Source: Alphaproteobacteria bacterium (lineage in GTDB: Bacteria > Planctomycetota > Phycisphaerae > UBA1845). Taken from it: a stretch of DNA of 64,000 bases. This document shows positions 9,237-17,224 of this stretch, one piece after another (positions within the stretch are counted from its first letter, which is position 1; every line of letters begins with the position of its first letter). The translations under genes and the position numbers were made by a program. The notes under the pieces were generated by a model. The model did no database searches. It was not told the DNA's origin and saw only the letters and a list, made by a program, of their open reading frames with translations. The stretch covers positions 509,856 through 573,855 of the forward strand of contig JANQQE010000011.1 of assembly GCA_028285105.1 (NCBI GenBank), given 5' to 3'.

Positions 9237-10316
9237 GTGAGCATGAAGCCTAGAAAGAACAGACCCAATACCGACAACGAAACCATTGGCATTACAAGCG
9301 CCGGCCGCCCCACGGCATTCGACTGTTTCGCAGGGTGCGGTGGAATGACGGAAGGCTTTCGTCAAGCGGGGTACAACGTCGTCGGGGCCATCGAGATCGA
9401 CCAGTGCGCCATAGAGGCCTATAAGCTAAATCACCCCGACGTGCGCGTCTGGCAGGATGACGTCAAGAATGTTTCGACTCAGACAATCCTAAGATCGCTA
9501 AAACTACGGAAAGGGGAACTGGACCTTCTAGGCGGTTGTCCACCGTGCCAAGGATTCTCCACACTGCGGACTAGGAATGGGAACTGCCGCGTCCGTGACA
9601 AGAGAAACAACCTTATCTACGAGTTTCAACGACTCGTGCTTGGACTGCGGCCAAAGCACATCATGCTGGAAAACGTTCCGCGTTTGATCAAGGACCAGCG
9701 CCTCCGCAACTTCACACGTTCGCTAAAGGAAGCGGGATATACGGTAAAGGCTGATGTACTGAATGTCGCCCACTATGGCGTACCCCAGCGACGCAGGCGC
9801 ACTGTCGTGATTGCAAGTCGAGTTCGCGAACCATGCTTGGCAAGTGAAGTTTCAGTATCCCACACTGTACGACAAGCAATTGGCTCGCTGGGGCCTGCCG
9901 GTAAAAGTGGCGATCCACTGCACGACATGCCGGAGAAACGATCCGCCGTAGTTCGCGAGAGAATCCGGAAAATTCCCAAGAACGGCGGCGGACGTGCATC
10001 GCTACCTCGGCACCTAAGACTTGCCTGCCACGGCGAGACAGATGGATTCAAGGACGTGTATGGCCGAATGGCGTGGGACGAACCAGCCCCCACGATAACT
10101 ACAGGATGCTTCAACCCGTCCAAGGGGCGTTTTTTGCACCCGAGTGAACACCGTGCCATCACGATTCGCGAGGCGGCCCTCCTCCAGTCCTTTCCAATGT
10201 CATACGAGTTTCCCGTTGGGTTTGGCAAGGTTAAACTAGCCGAGATGATAGGGAATGCGCTTCCGCCAGCGTTTATTTGCCTCCATGCCCAAGCACTGAC
10301 AGGGACAAAGTCATGA
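9237..10316 (+). CDS. DNA (cytosine-5-)-methyltransferase
   Basis: The 359-residue protein has the ordered motifs of m5C methyltransferases. Motif I is FDCFAGCGGMTEGF (28-41, AdoMet binding), motif IV is GGCPPCQGFSTL with catalytic Cys104, and motif VI is LENVPRL (144-150). Motif VIII is QRRRR (184-188), IX is around ITIREAALLQSFP, and X is IGNALPP near 338. The region between VIII and IX, where target recognition lies, is short, so target specificity cannot be read. Start is GTG at 9237 or ATG at 9243. Its stop overlaps the start of the GHKL ATPase gene (ATGA at 10313-10316), so the two are almost certainly translated together. Composition is more AT-rich than the neighbours, consistent with horizontal gain. 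No restriction endonuclease or Vsr gene is beside it. Confidence 0.95.
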   Translation: MSMKPRKNRPNTDNETIGITSAGRPTAFDCFAGCGGMTEGFRQAGYNVVGAIEIDQCAIEAYKLNHPDVRVWQDDVKNVSTQTILRSLKLRKGELDLLGGCPPCQGFSTLRTRNGNCRVRDKRNNLIYEFQRLVLGLRPKHIMLENVPRLIKDQRLRNFTRSLKEAGYTVKADVLNVAHYGVPQRRRRTVVIASRVREPCLASEVSVSHTVRQAIGSLGPAGKSGDPLHDMPEKRSAVVRERIRKIPKNGGGRASLPRHLRLACHGETDGFKDVYGRMAWDEPAPTITTGCFNPSKGRFLHPSEHRAITIREAALLQSFPMSYEFPVGFGKVKLAEMIGNALPPAFICLHAQALTGTKS

Positions 10317-11950
10317 GTGATTCACCATTCGAGATGCGGTTTGATCCCCGAACCATCAAACACCTCGGTGTGCGAATGTACTCAACTCTGCCGCCTGCGA
10401 TTGCAGAAATTATCGCAAACTCATATGACGCGGATGCGTCGCAGGTAGTAGTCACACTTCGCGAAGAAAACGGTAAGCCAGCAGAGATAACCGTTACCGA
10501 TGACGGAGACGGTCTGACCCTCGACGAAATCAACGAAAAGTTTCTAGTGATCGGACGAAACCGACGCGATGACGAGGGTGATGAGCCGTCGCCAAAGTAC
10601 GGCAGAAAACGGATCGGCAAGAAAGGACTTGGTAAGCTCGCATTATTCGGGCTGGCGAAGACGATTACGATCACTACGCGCCGCGGCGGAAAATGTAATG
10701 TGTTCGTTCTCGATTGGGATGACTTGAACAACGCCACTGGTGTCTACAAGCCGACGGCGACAAAAATTGATCAGTCCACGAAGGAACCAAACGGTACTTC
10801 TGTTTCTTTAGCTGGCTTAAAACGAAAATCTCCGTTTGACGCGCACGGGATTGCAGACAGCCTATCGCGTCTATTCATCGTCGACGACACCTTCGATCTG
10901 TTGATTGAGGCGTCGAACGGAGACCGAATCGCAATTGACAATAGTCGCCGGTACCAAACCCTGAAAATCGAATTCAAATGGGATGTTTCGGACACCCAGT
11001 TCGTCCCGCGCAACTCAAAATACTTAGGAAAGCTTTCGGGAATGTTGATGACGGCCGAGACGCCCATTACCCCGGCCTCTGGTTTGCGTGGAATTACACT
11101 GTTTTCTCGTCAAAAGCTCGTCAATGCTGCAGAGTTCTTCTCTTCAAGCACATCGAGCCATTTTTACCAGTACCTGACGGGATGGATTGGTGTCGATTTC
11201 ATTGACGATCTCGATGAAGACGTCATCTCCACGAATCGGCAGTCACTCGACTGGGAGCACCCAGAAATGGGAGAATTGAGAACCTTTCTCGCAGGGATCG
11301 TGTCACAGGTGAACGTTGACTGGCGGAAGAAGCGCAAGGAGAAGAAGCGAGAAGAGCTTAAGGAGAAAACAGGAATCGATACGCAAGCGTGGATGAACAC
11401 GATGCCAGACGACGTGAGGGACAGCACCAGGCAGATTATTGAGAGCCTTGGCGGTGAAGATGCCCTTGAAAAGTACACACCTGTTATAAAAGCGCTTCAT
11501 GAACTTATACCTGAATATCCACTGCTGCATTGGAGACACCTCCACGAGAAAGTTCGCGACAGAGTTAGAGCATACTACGAGAACAAACAATTCGGAGACG
11601 CTGCAAGCCAAGGTGTGCAGATTTACTGCGAGATCATTCGGAATCTGACGGAATTAACGGATGATGGAATGGACTTGGTGAATGGCGTCTTTGGGAGCAA
11701 GCCTTTTGCCACCCCTCCGACATTGCAATTGAATACTCTTGGAACTGTCTCTGAGAAATGTATACAAGAAGGCCAAGGACACTTATCGAGAGGCGTAGTC
11801 ACTGGATTTCGAAACCCAATATCCCACGCGCCGATGGACTCGAATGTTCCCGCAGTATTCTCAGAGGTCGACTGCTTGAACATCTTGAGTCTGGTCTCGT
11901 ACTTGGTCACGCGACTTGACAACGCGACAGTGAATTCACCTGATCCGTAA
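10313..11950 (+). CDS. GHKL (MutL/MORC-like) ATPase with C-terminal Ymh/TIGR02391-like domain
   Basis: The 545-residue protein begins with a Bergerat-fold ATPase. The N-box is AEIIANSYDADA (E32, N36, D39), G1 is TDDGDGLTL (D64), and G2 is GKKGLGKLALFGLA (102-115). A transducer-like middle part follows (about 150-350), then a highly charged helical stretch rich in Lys/Glu near 345-365. The last 110 residues resemble, from memory, the TIGR02391/Ymh domain, with the signature TGFRNPISHAP and a final hydrophobic helix ending in TRLDNA. The start at 10313 makes a 4-base ATGA overlap with the methyltransferase. MutL/MORC-like GHKL ATPases linked to DNA methylases are known from bacterial restriction-modification loci. 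No nuclease motif is visible in this protein, so it may be a sensor or DNA-remodelling component. Codon use is AT-richer than neighbours. The role in defence is inferred. Confidence 0.85.
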   Translation: MSDSPFEMRFDPRTIKHLGVRMYSTLPPAIAEIIANSYDADASQVVVTLREENGKPAEITVTDDGDGLTLDEINEKFLVIGRNRRDDEGDEPSPKYGRKRIGKKGLGKLALFGLAKTITITTRRGGKCNVFVLDWDDLNNATGVYKPTATKIDQSTKEPNGTSVSLAGLKRKSPFDAHGIADSLSRLFIVDDTFDLLIEASNGDRIAIDNSRRYQTLKIEFKWDVSDTQFVPRNSKYLGKLSGMLMTAETPITPASGLRGITLFSRQKLVNAAEFFSSSTSSHFYQYLTGWIGVDFIDDLDEDVISTNRQSLDWEHPEMGELRTFLAGIVSQVNVDWRKKRKEKKREELKEKTGIDTQAWMNTMPDDVRDSTRQIIESLGGEDALEKYTPVIKALHELIPEYPLLHWRHLHEKVRDRVRAYYENKQFGDAASQGVQIYCEIIRNLTELTDDGMDLVNGVFGSKPFATPPTLQLNTLGTVSEKCIQEGQGHLSRGVVTGFRNPISHAPMDSNVPAVFSEVDCLNILSLVSYLVTRLDNATVNSPDP

Positions 11951-12070
11951 AATGCCAAACTGCAACAGCGGATCAAGGAGATTGCGGAGTGGCCCCTGTT
12001 CTTCGGACGAGGTGAGTCAGTCTTCTAACATCATAGCAGTTTTCGATTGGTTGCGCTTAATTGCTCACAA
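11951..12070. other. gap after the ATPase; possible 24-codon remnant
   Basis: In the same frame as the ATPase, directly after its stop, 11951-12028 reads NAKLQQRIKEIAEWPLFFGR and a further five residues (GESVF) before TAA. This looks more protein-like than random and could be the tail of a lost gene or of an originally longer protein. It has no start codon and is too short to identify. Confidence 0.25.
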
Positions 12071-12306
12071 CTAATTGGCCAATCGGGTTACTCTTGGACT
12101 TATAGAGGTCACTATTTCGTAGGGGATGGTATCCAGTTGACGGGCCATGGATTCAACGCTGTTGGGGGCTTTGGGGTTGTTGTCTATTACTACGGCTTGG
12201 CTTCAGGCGGTGATTTCGGTTTGGTTTGCTATTTCTGTCAGGTCGATGATGGTTTGGTCCATGCTTATCTTGCCGACGATGGGGGCTGGGTCTGCCGAAT
12301 CTTTCA
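12071..12306 (-). pseudogene. alr: alanine racemase 3'-end fragment (decayed)
   Basis: Read on the minus strand, this segment encodes a peptide clearly homologous to the C-terminus of the intact alanine racemase at 14777-16108. It shares APIVGKISMDQTIIDLTEIA, then NSVESMAR-LDTIPYEIVTSI and SPRV-RLA. An in-frame TGA interrupts it where the intact gene has GCHA (EITA-stop-SQAV), and it ends at TAG 12071-12073. There is no N-terminal part and no start. By eye about four in five bases match the intact copy over roughly 230 bases, so it is either an old duplicate or a copy from a related strain. It lies at the right edge of the methyltransferase/ATPase island. The gap 12307-12473 shows nothing else recognisable. 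Confidence 0.88.
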
Positions 12307-12473
12307 GGTCGACTAGCTTCGATACCCTTCAATCGATGCGACGCTGAGCAGTCCCATAAATGACGCGATAACCACCTTGAATCCCTTCCTTGTCCGGCGC
12401 ACCTCAACAACTTGCCTTGGCGTGACGATGAATTCGAGACTCGGTTGCACGCTGCTTACATGATGGGAATCCC

Positions 12474-14723
12474 TTGGCTCACGCTGATCTCGCTCACAAT
12501 CATCGATTTGGTCGATTTCCCCACGTTACGCTCTTCTTGGGGATGGCGCTTTTTCTTTCCGGAATGGCGGCTCTGATCAATCAGGTCATCTGGCAACGCG
12601 CTCTTGGGGTGTTCCTTGGCGGATGCGAGACGATCAGTTCCATGATCGTTGTACTCGTTTTCATGGCCGGGCTTGGATTTGGTTCGTTGTGGATGGGCCG
12701 GCGTTCGGGCAGATTCCGCGATCCCGCCCGAGCCTTCGCGCTGATCGAACTTGTTTTGGCTGGCGTCAATCTGGCTATTTGCGGTTTGCTGGCCAGCGAT
12801 CTCTCGACGTCGTTGTTTGCCGTGCAACGCTTGGCGATGTCCAGCGGCTTACCGCTTCTGTTGCTGTATGCGCTGGGAGCGACGATCGTCCTGATCATTC
12901 CGTGCTGGCTGATGGGTGCCACGATGCCGTTCGCTGCCGAAGTGTGCCAGCGAAGCCTGGGGCTGACCAATACAAGCGTGCTCGGCTGGCTGTTCTTTAT
13001 CAACACGGTGGGAAGCGTTCTCGGTACGGTACTCGCCAGCGGCTACCTCATGCCTCACTTCGGACAAACCCCGTCGCTGGTCATTGCCGCCCTGGCCAAC
13101 GGACTGGCTGGCATCGCCGTGTTGATCGCGCGTCGGGCCCTGCCAATACTACAGGCGTCATCGTCGGAGCCCGCATCGGAAGCACGCAGTTGGCGTCTGA
13201 ACCGCGATGCGCTGATGGCGCTGGGTCTGGGTTTCTGTTCCTTAAGTTATGAGATGTATCTCTTCAGACTCATCGCTTGGAAACATCAACCGTTGCCTTA
13301 CACGTTTGCAGCAGTCGTTACCGGTTTCCTCGTGTTCTGGAGTCTTGGCGCGGCATTTAGCGCCCGGACCACCCGTTTGTCGTTGTCCGCTGGGTTGCGA
13401 CTTGCGGCTTTGGGTGTGGCATTCTCGATCCCCATGTACGCGATCGACAATCTGGGCGTCCTGTTCGATCCGCTGAAGATCTTCGTTTTCGTCATCTTGC
13501 GCTTCCCATACTTTTTGCCGTGTTTTTTATTCGGTTATCTCTTCAGCCGCGTCGCCGCAGGTGCGGCCAAGCGATGGGGGGCTGACGTCGGTCACATCTA
13601 TTTCTGGAACACGGTGGGATCATGCAGCGGCATTTTGTTGACGACGTTAGTCGGTTTCGAGATGCCGTTCTTCCTATTACCGCTGATCATCGCGCTATTG
13701 TTGTATGTGTTGCAGGAAGGACTGGCGAAGGCCCGGACGACTCGTCGCGCGTGGGTCATGCCGCTGGGTGGGGCTGTGGTCGTCAGCGTGCTAGGATTGA
13801 CCCTCGATTTGTCCACCGTAATCAGCGGCGTGCGCATGTTCTCAGGGCGCGACGGGGTTATCGGCATCAACGATGACGGGGATATGATCTGGGACGGTCT
13901 GTGGCATTCAAGGCTGTCGGTCGACGGCAATCACGTCGGCACCAACAACTGGATGGCGGCGGCTTGCCCGGTTACATGTCACGATGGCGACATTCGTCGC
14001 GTGTGCATCATCGGCGTTGCCACCGGGATCACTGCAACCACGCTGGCGAAACTCGATACCGTCGAGCAAGTCGACGGCTATGACATCACTCGCACATTAA
14101 AAGAGGTATACCGGGCATACCCCGAAGGTACGCTTGGCGTCGCGACGCACCCCAAGATCAACATGATCTGGCAGGATGCACGCTCCGGACTGGCACTTCA
14201 TTCCGATCGACTTTACGACGTCATTCAAACTCAGCCGCTCTACTTAAAACAGGCGGGCAGTGCGCTGCTCAACTCTCGTGAATTCTACGAACTCGTCAGC
14301 AAACGACTGGCACCCGGTGGCGTGTTCTGCCTCTATTCGAACGGTACGCCGGCTCAGGCGTATGCTGTGCGTCAAACCGCAGCAGCCGTCTTTCCGTACC
14401 GCGTGTCCTTCCTCAATGGTTACCTTTTGGTGCTGTCGAACGATCCGATTGACATGACGGAGACAACGCTGCGTCAACGCTTCAGCCGAAACGATCCGCT
14501 GTGGGACGAGATTCGCAGTTTCCCTGCGACGAGCAGCGCAGAGGCGATCCTGCGATTGACTGATGACGCATCCCTGGGTTGGGGTGATGGCCGCATGATC
14601 ATCACGGACGGCCATCCTATTGTTGAGCATCCGGTCTATCTGGAGAATCTGATGTCTGAATTGGGCTATCCGCCGGTGCGAATCGTTGACGTTGCAGGCG
14701 CATTGAACCGCGTTCTACCTTGA
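12474..14723 (+). CDS. polytopic membrane protein fused to a spermidine-synthase-like domain
   Basis: The roughly 749-residue product has about 12-14 hydrophobic segments in residues 20-460 (for example FLGMALFLSGMAALINQVIW and LVFMAGLGFGSLWMGRRSGRF). A cytosolic Rossmann methyltransferase-like domain at about 500-660 follows: VCIIGVATGITATTL, QVDGYDITRTL, DVIQTQPLYLKQAGSALLNS, REFYELVSKRLAPGGVFCLY. This is the 'fused MFS/spermidine synthase' architecture common in environmental bacteria. The glycine motif and acidic residues differ from true spermidine synthases, so polyamine synthesis should not be assumed. The start is unclear: TTG 12474 gives the longest frame, while ATG 12543 begins just at the first membrane segment. 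It lies between the alr pseudogene fragment and the intact alr, converging on the latter. Confidence 0.8.
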   Translation: MAHADLAHNHRFGRFPHVTLFLGMALFLSGMAALINQVIWQRALGVFLGGCETISSMIVVLVFMAGLGFGSLWMGRRSGRFRDPARAFALIELVLAGVNLAICGLLASDLSTSLFAVQRLAMSSGLPLLLLYALGATIVLIIPCWLMGATMPFAAEVCQRSLGLTNTSVLGWLFFINTVGSVLGTVLASGYLMPHFGQTPSLVIAALANGLAGIAVLIARRALPILQASSSEPASEARSWRLNRDALMALGLGFCSLSYEMYLFRLIAWKHQPLPYTFAAVVTGFLVFWSLGAAFSARTTRLSLSAGLRLAALGVAFSIPMYAIDNLGVLFDPLKIFVFVILRFPYFLPCFLFGYLFSRVAAGAAKRWGADVGHIYFWNTVGSCSGILLTTLVGFEMPFFLLPLIIALLLYVLQEGLAKARTTRRAWVMPLGGAVVVSVLGLTLDLSTVISGVRMFSGRDGVIGINDDGDMIWDGLWHSRLSVDGNHVGTNNWMAAACPVTCHDGDIRRVCIIGVATGITATTLAKLDTVEQVDGYDITRTLKEVYRAYPEGTLGVATHPKINMIWQDARSGLALHSDRLYDVIQTQPLYLKQAGSALLNSREFYELVSKRLAPGGVFCLYSNGTPAQAYAVRQTAAAVFPYRVSFLNGYLLVLSNDPIDMTETTLRQRFSRNDPLWDEIRSFPATSSAEAILRLTDDASLGWGDGRMIITDGHPIVEHPVYLENLMSELGYPPVRIVDVAGALNRVLP

Positions 14724-14776
14724 TGATTACCCATAGTCGTTCAGGCGAGTTGTTGGTCTTCGTCAGACTGTTTTCG

Positions 14777-16108
14777 TCAAGATGATTGCAAGAAACTATT
14801 GGTCAGATCCTTCTCGCCCATGGCATGCCGTCGTCGGGCCAATCGGACTACACGCGGGCTGATGGATGTTACTATTTCGTAGGGAATGGTATCCAGATGG
14901 CGGGCCATGCTTTCTACGCTGTTGGGGGAATTGGGGTTGTTGTCCATGATCACAGCGTGGCAGCCGGCGGTGATGGTGGTTTGGTTGGCGATTTCCGTCA
15001 GGTCAATGATGGTTTGATCCATACTGATCTTGCCGACGATTGGGGCGGGGATTCCTTTGACCGTTACGAACCCGGCATTTGACAGGCGGCGATCTAGGCC
15101 GTCGGCGTAACCGATCGGGACCACGCCGAGGATCGATTCGCGCTTCGTGCGAAAGCTTCTACCGTAGCCCACATCACTGCCTTCCGGCACGCGTTTGACC
15201 AGCATCACCGAACTGACGACGCGCATCACGGGGCTCAGGTCGATGCGCTGTAGTTCGCTTGGCGTGGTTTGATATCCGTACACGCCGATGCCGGGTCGCA
15301 CCATGTCGTAGTGGCTACCCGGCAGGTTCACGACCGCCGCGGAATTTGCCGCGTGCAGCGTTGGGGTTTTCGTGCTGCGACTTCGAAGAACACCGACAAA
15401 CTTCTCAAACCGTTGCAGTTGCCCCCCTGCGAACGCACAGCCACGTTCGTCGGCAGATGCAAAGTGCGTATACAAACCGTCGATTAGCACATTTGGGCAC
15501 GCTTCGATGCGCTCGATCAACTCTAGTAACTGCGATTCATCGACTCCCATGCGCGATAGGCCCGTGTCCAGTTTCAGATGAACCTTCGCCGGCATCTCGA
15601 CTGCTTTGGCGGCTTCTTCGATGGCGTGCAGATCGTCTATCGCCAGCATCGTGATGCAGACATTGTTGCGTACGAGCCATTCGGCGACGTCACGTTTGAG
15701 CGCGCCCTGGTAGATACTGAGTTCCGTTCCCATCAAGAGAATCGGAAGCTGCCAGCCCAGTTCGCGAGCCTGCCGCGCTTCGGTCACGGTGGCCACCGCG
15801 AGCATGTCCACGCGTTCGGCTTCGAGTACGGGCAGCACGACTTCCATTCCGTGCCCATAAGCGTTGGCTTTGACCGCGACGCAGAATCGGCAACCGGCGC
15901 TTAGATACGATCGCAATATGCCAATGTTGCGGGCAATTGCATTGAGATCGATTTCGGCGATGAGATGGCTGACCATCTGCGTGCGTTGCGGACGACGGTT
16001 CGTCTCTGGCGCTGCATCGACAGATAGCAACGGACCGTTGCGGAATTGCACGTCGCTATCGGTGCGAGGACGTGAGAACGGTTTGATTTTTTGATGGGTG
16101 TAGGCCAT
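14777..16108 (-). CDS. alr: alanine racemase
   Basis: Converts L-alanine to D-alanine for peptidoglycan, using PLP. The 443-residue protein contains VAVKANAYGHG with the PLP lysine (residue 80 from this start), HLKLDTGLSRMG, YTHFASAD, HAANSAAVVNLP and MVRPGIGVYG. DVGYGRSF carries the catalytic Tyr of the opposite subunit, and the C-terminal beta domain has GYADGLDRRLS and KISMDQTIIDLT. I start at ATG 16108 because GAAGGA lies 9 bases upstream. This leaves about 44 extra N-terminal residues before the usual start (VSHLIAEIDLNAI), and a longer frame begins at 16135. It is divergent from the D-amino acid aminotransferase across a 247-base gap, which fits joint D-amino acid metabolism. A decayed copy of its 3' end lies at 12071-12306. 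Confidence 0.95.
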   Translation of the reverse strand: MAYTHQKIKPFSRPRTDSDVQFRNGPLLSVDAAPETNRRPQRTQMVSHLIAEIDLNAIARNIGILRSYLSAGCRFCVAVKANAYGHGMEVVLPVLEAERVDMLAVATVTEARQARELGWQLPILLMGTELSIYQGALKRDVAEWLVRNNVCITMLAIDDLHAIEEAAKAVEMPAKVHLKLDTGLSRMGVDESQLLELIERIEACPNVLIDGLYTHFASADERGCAFAGGQLQRFEKFVGVLRSRSTKTPTLHAANSAAVVNLPGSHYDMVRPGIGVYGYQTTPSELQRIDLSPVMRVVSSVMLVKRVPEGSDVGYGRSFRTKRESILGVVPIGYADGLDRRLSNAGFVTVKGIPAPIVGKISMDQTIIDLTEIANQTTITAGCHAVIMDNNPNSPNSVESMARHLDTIPYEIVTSISPRVVRLARRRHAMGEKDLTNSFLQSS

Positions 16109-16355
16109 CTTGCCAATCCTTCGGCAGGTATCCACTGTTTAGCAAGGTACTATTTGGGCAGCAGGTTTCTATTTGGGCAGCCGACCGCCTCCTGCGATGG
16201 TGGCTGCACACATCAATATCATCGAACCAATCTGGCCGCAGTCAACATGAATTCCTGCGGCGAAATCTGGTATGCTGCCGAAAGGAATAATTCGCGGGAT
16301 GAATCATTCGCCACCGGAATCCGCGCGAATGATCGCCCCAGCAGCGAGGCAGGAC

Positions 16356-17210
16356 ATGTCAGATATTGCCTGTATCAATGGTAACTTTGTGCCGCTTGCG
16401 GAGGCGCTCGTCCCGATCGAGGATCGCGGGTATCAGTTCGCCGACGGCGTGTACGAAGTGATCGTAGCGCATGGCGGCGCGCCGTTCTTGTTGGACGAAC
16501 ATCTCGATCGACTCCAACGAAGCGCCGACGGAATTAGGCTTGATCTGGATTGTACGACGCTTGGCCTGGGCGCGTTGATTCGACGCGGGATCGAAGAATG
16601 CGGTTATGGCGATGTGATGGTGTACTTGCAGATCACCCGAGGCGTGGCGTCGCGCGAACATGCTTATGCGGGCAGCATTACGCCCAATTTGGTGATGACC
16701 TTCAAAAGAAAACCGACCATCGATGCGGCGCTACGATCGGACGGAATTAAGCTGGAAACCGTCGCCGACACACGCTGGGCGCACTGCAACATCAAGTCCA
16801 TCGCCCTGCTCGCCAATGTCATGATTAAGAATGCAGCAAAGCAGCGAGGGTATTTCGACGCGATTATCGTAACGCCAGACGACGAAGTACTGGAAACGAG
16901 TTGCGCGAATGTATTCATTGTGCGCGACGGTAGACTCATCACACCTGCGGCTGATACTCGGATTCTTCATGGCATCACGCGTGGGTTTATTCTGAACAAT
17001 GCCCGCGCCCTGCAGATTTCCGTTGAAGAACGCTCGGTCGGCAGGTCAGAATTAATGGCGGCTGACGAAGTGTTCATGACCAGTTCGTCGATCGACATTC
17101 TTCCAGTTTGCAGCGTTGACGGGCAACCAATTCGATCTGGCAAGCCCGGACCAATTGCGGCACGCATGCTTGAGAGTTTCCCGAAATCGGCGGCGGCTGC
17201 CAACGCATAA
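16356..17210 (+). CDS. dat: D-amino acid aminotransferase (D-alanine aminotransferase type)
   Basis: This fold-type IV PLP enzyme transfers the amino group between D-alanine and 2-oxoglutarate to give D-glutamate. The 284-residue product matches the usual 280-290 residues. Seen are EDRGYQFADGVYEV (22-35), the D-specific carboxylate-binding motif ITRGVASREH with Arg100 and His102, and CNIKSIALL with PLP Lys147. EVLETSCANVFIV (177-189) places a Glu near the pyridine nitrogen. R-x-H in this position separates D-amino acid aminotransferases from IlvE and PabC. I start at ATG 16356, which has GAGG 8 bases upstream. A longer frame from 16272 would add 28 unlikely residues. It diverges from alr and is followed 14 bases later by purU, probably in one transcript. 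Confidence 0.9.
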   Translation: MSDIACINGNFVPLAEALVPIEDRGYQFADGVYEVIVAHGGAPFLLDEHLDRLQRSADGIRLDLDCTTLGLGALIRRGIEECGYGDVMVYLQITRGVASREHAYAGSITPNLVMTFKRKPTIDAALRSDGIKLETVADTRWAHCNIKSIALLANVMIKNAAKQRGYFDAIIVTPDDEVLETSCANVFIVRDGRLITPAADTRILHGITRGFILNNARALQISVEERSVGRSELMAADEVFMTSSSIDILPVCSVDGQPIRSGKPGPIAARMLESFPKSAAAANA

Positions 17211-17224
17211 GGATCGACGCATCC

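Noticed and set aside
12047..12316. 89-codon plus-strand open frame
   Set aside because: It is the antisense of the alr pseudogene fragment. The similar plus-strand frame opposite the intact alr shows the pattern is a shadow.
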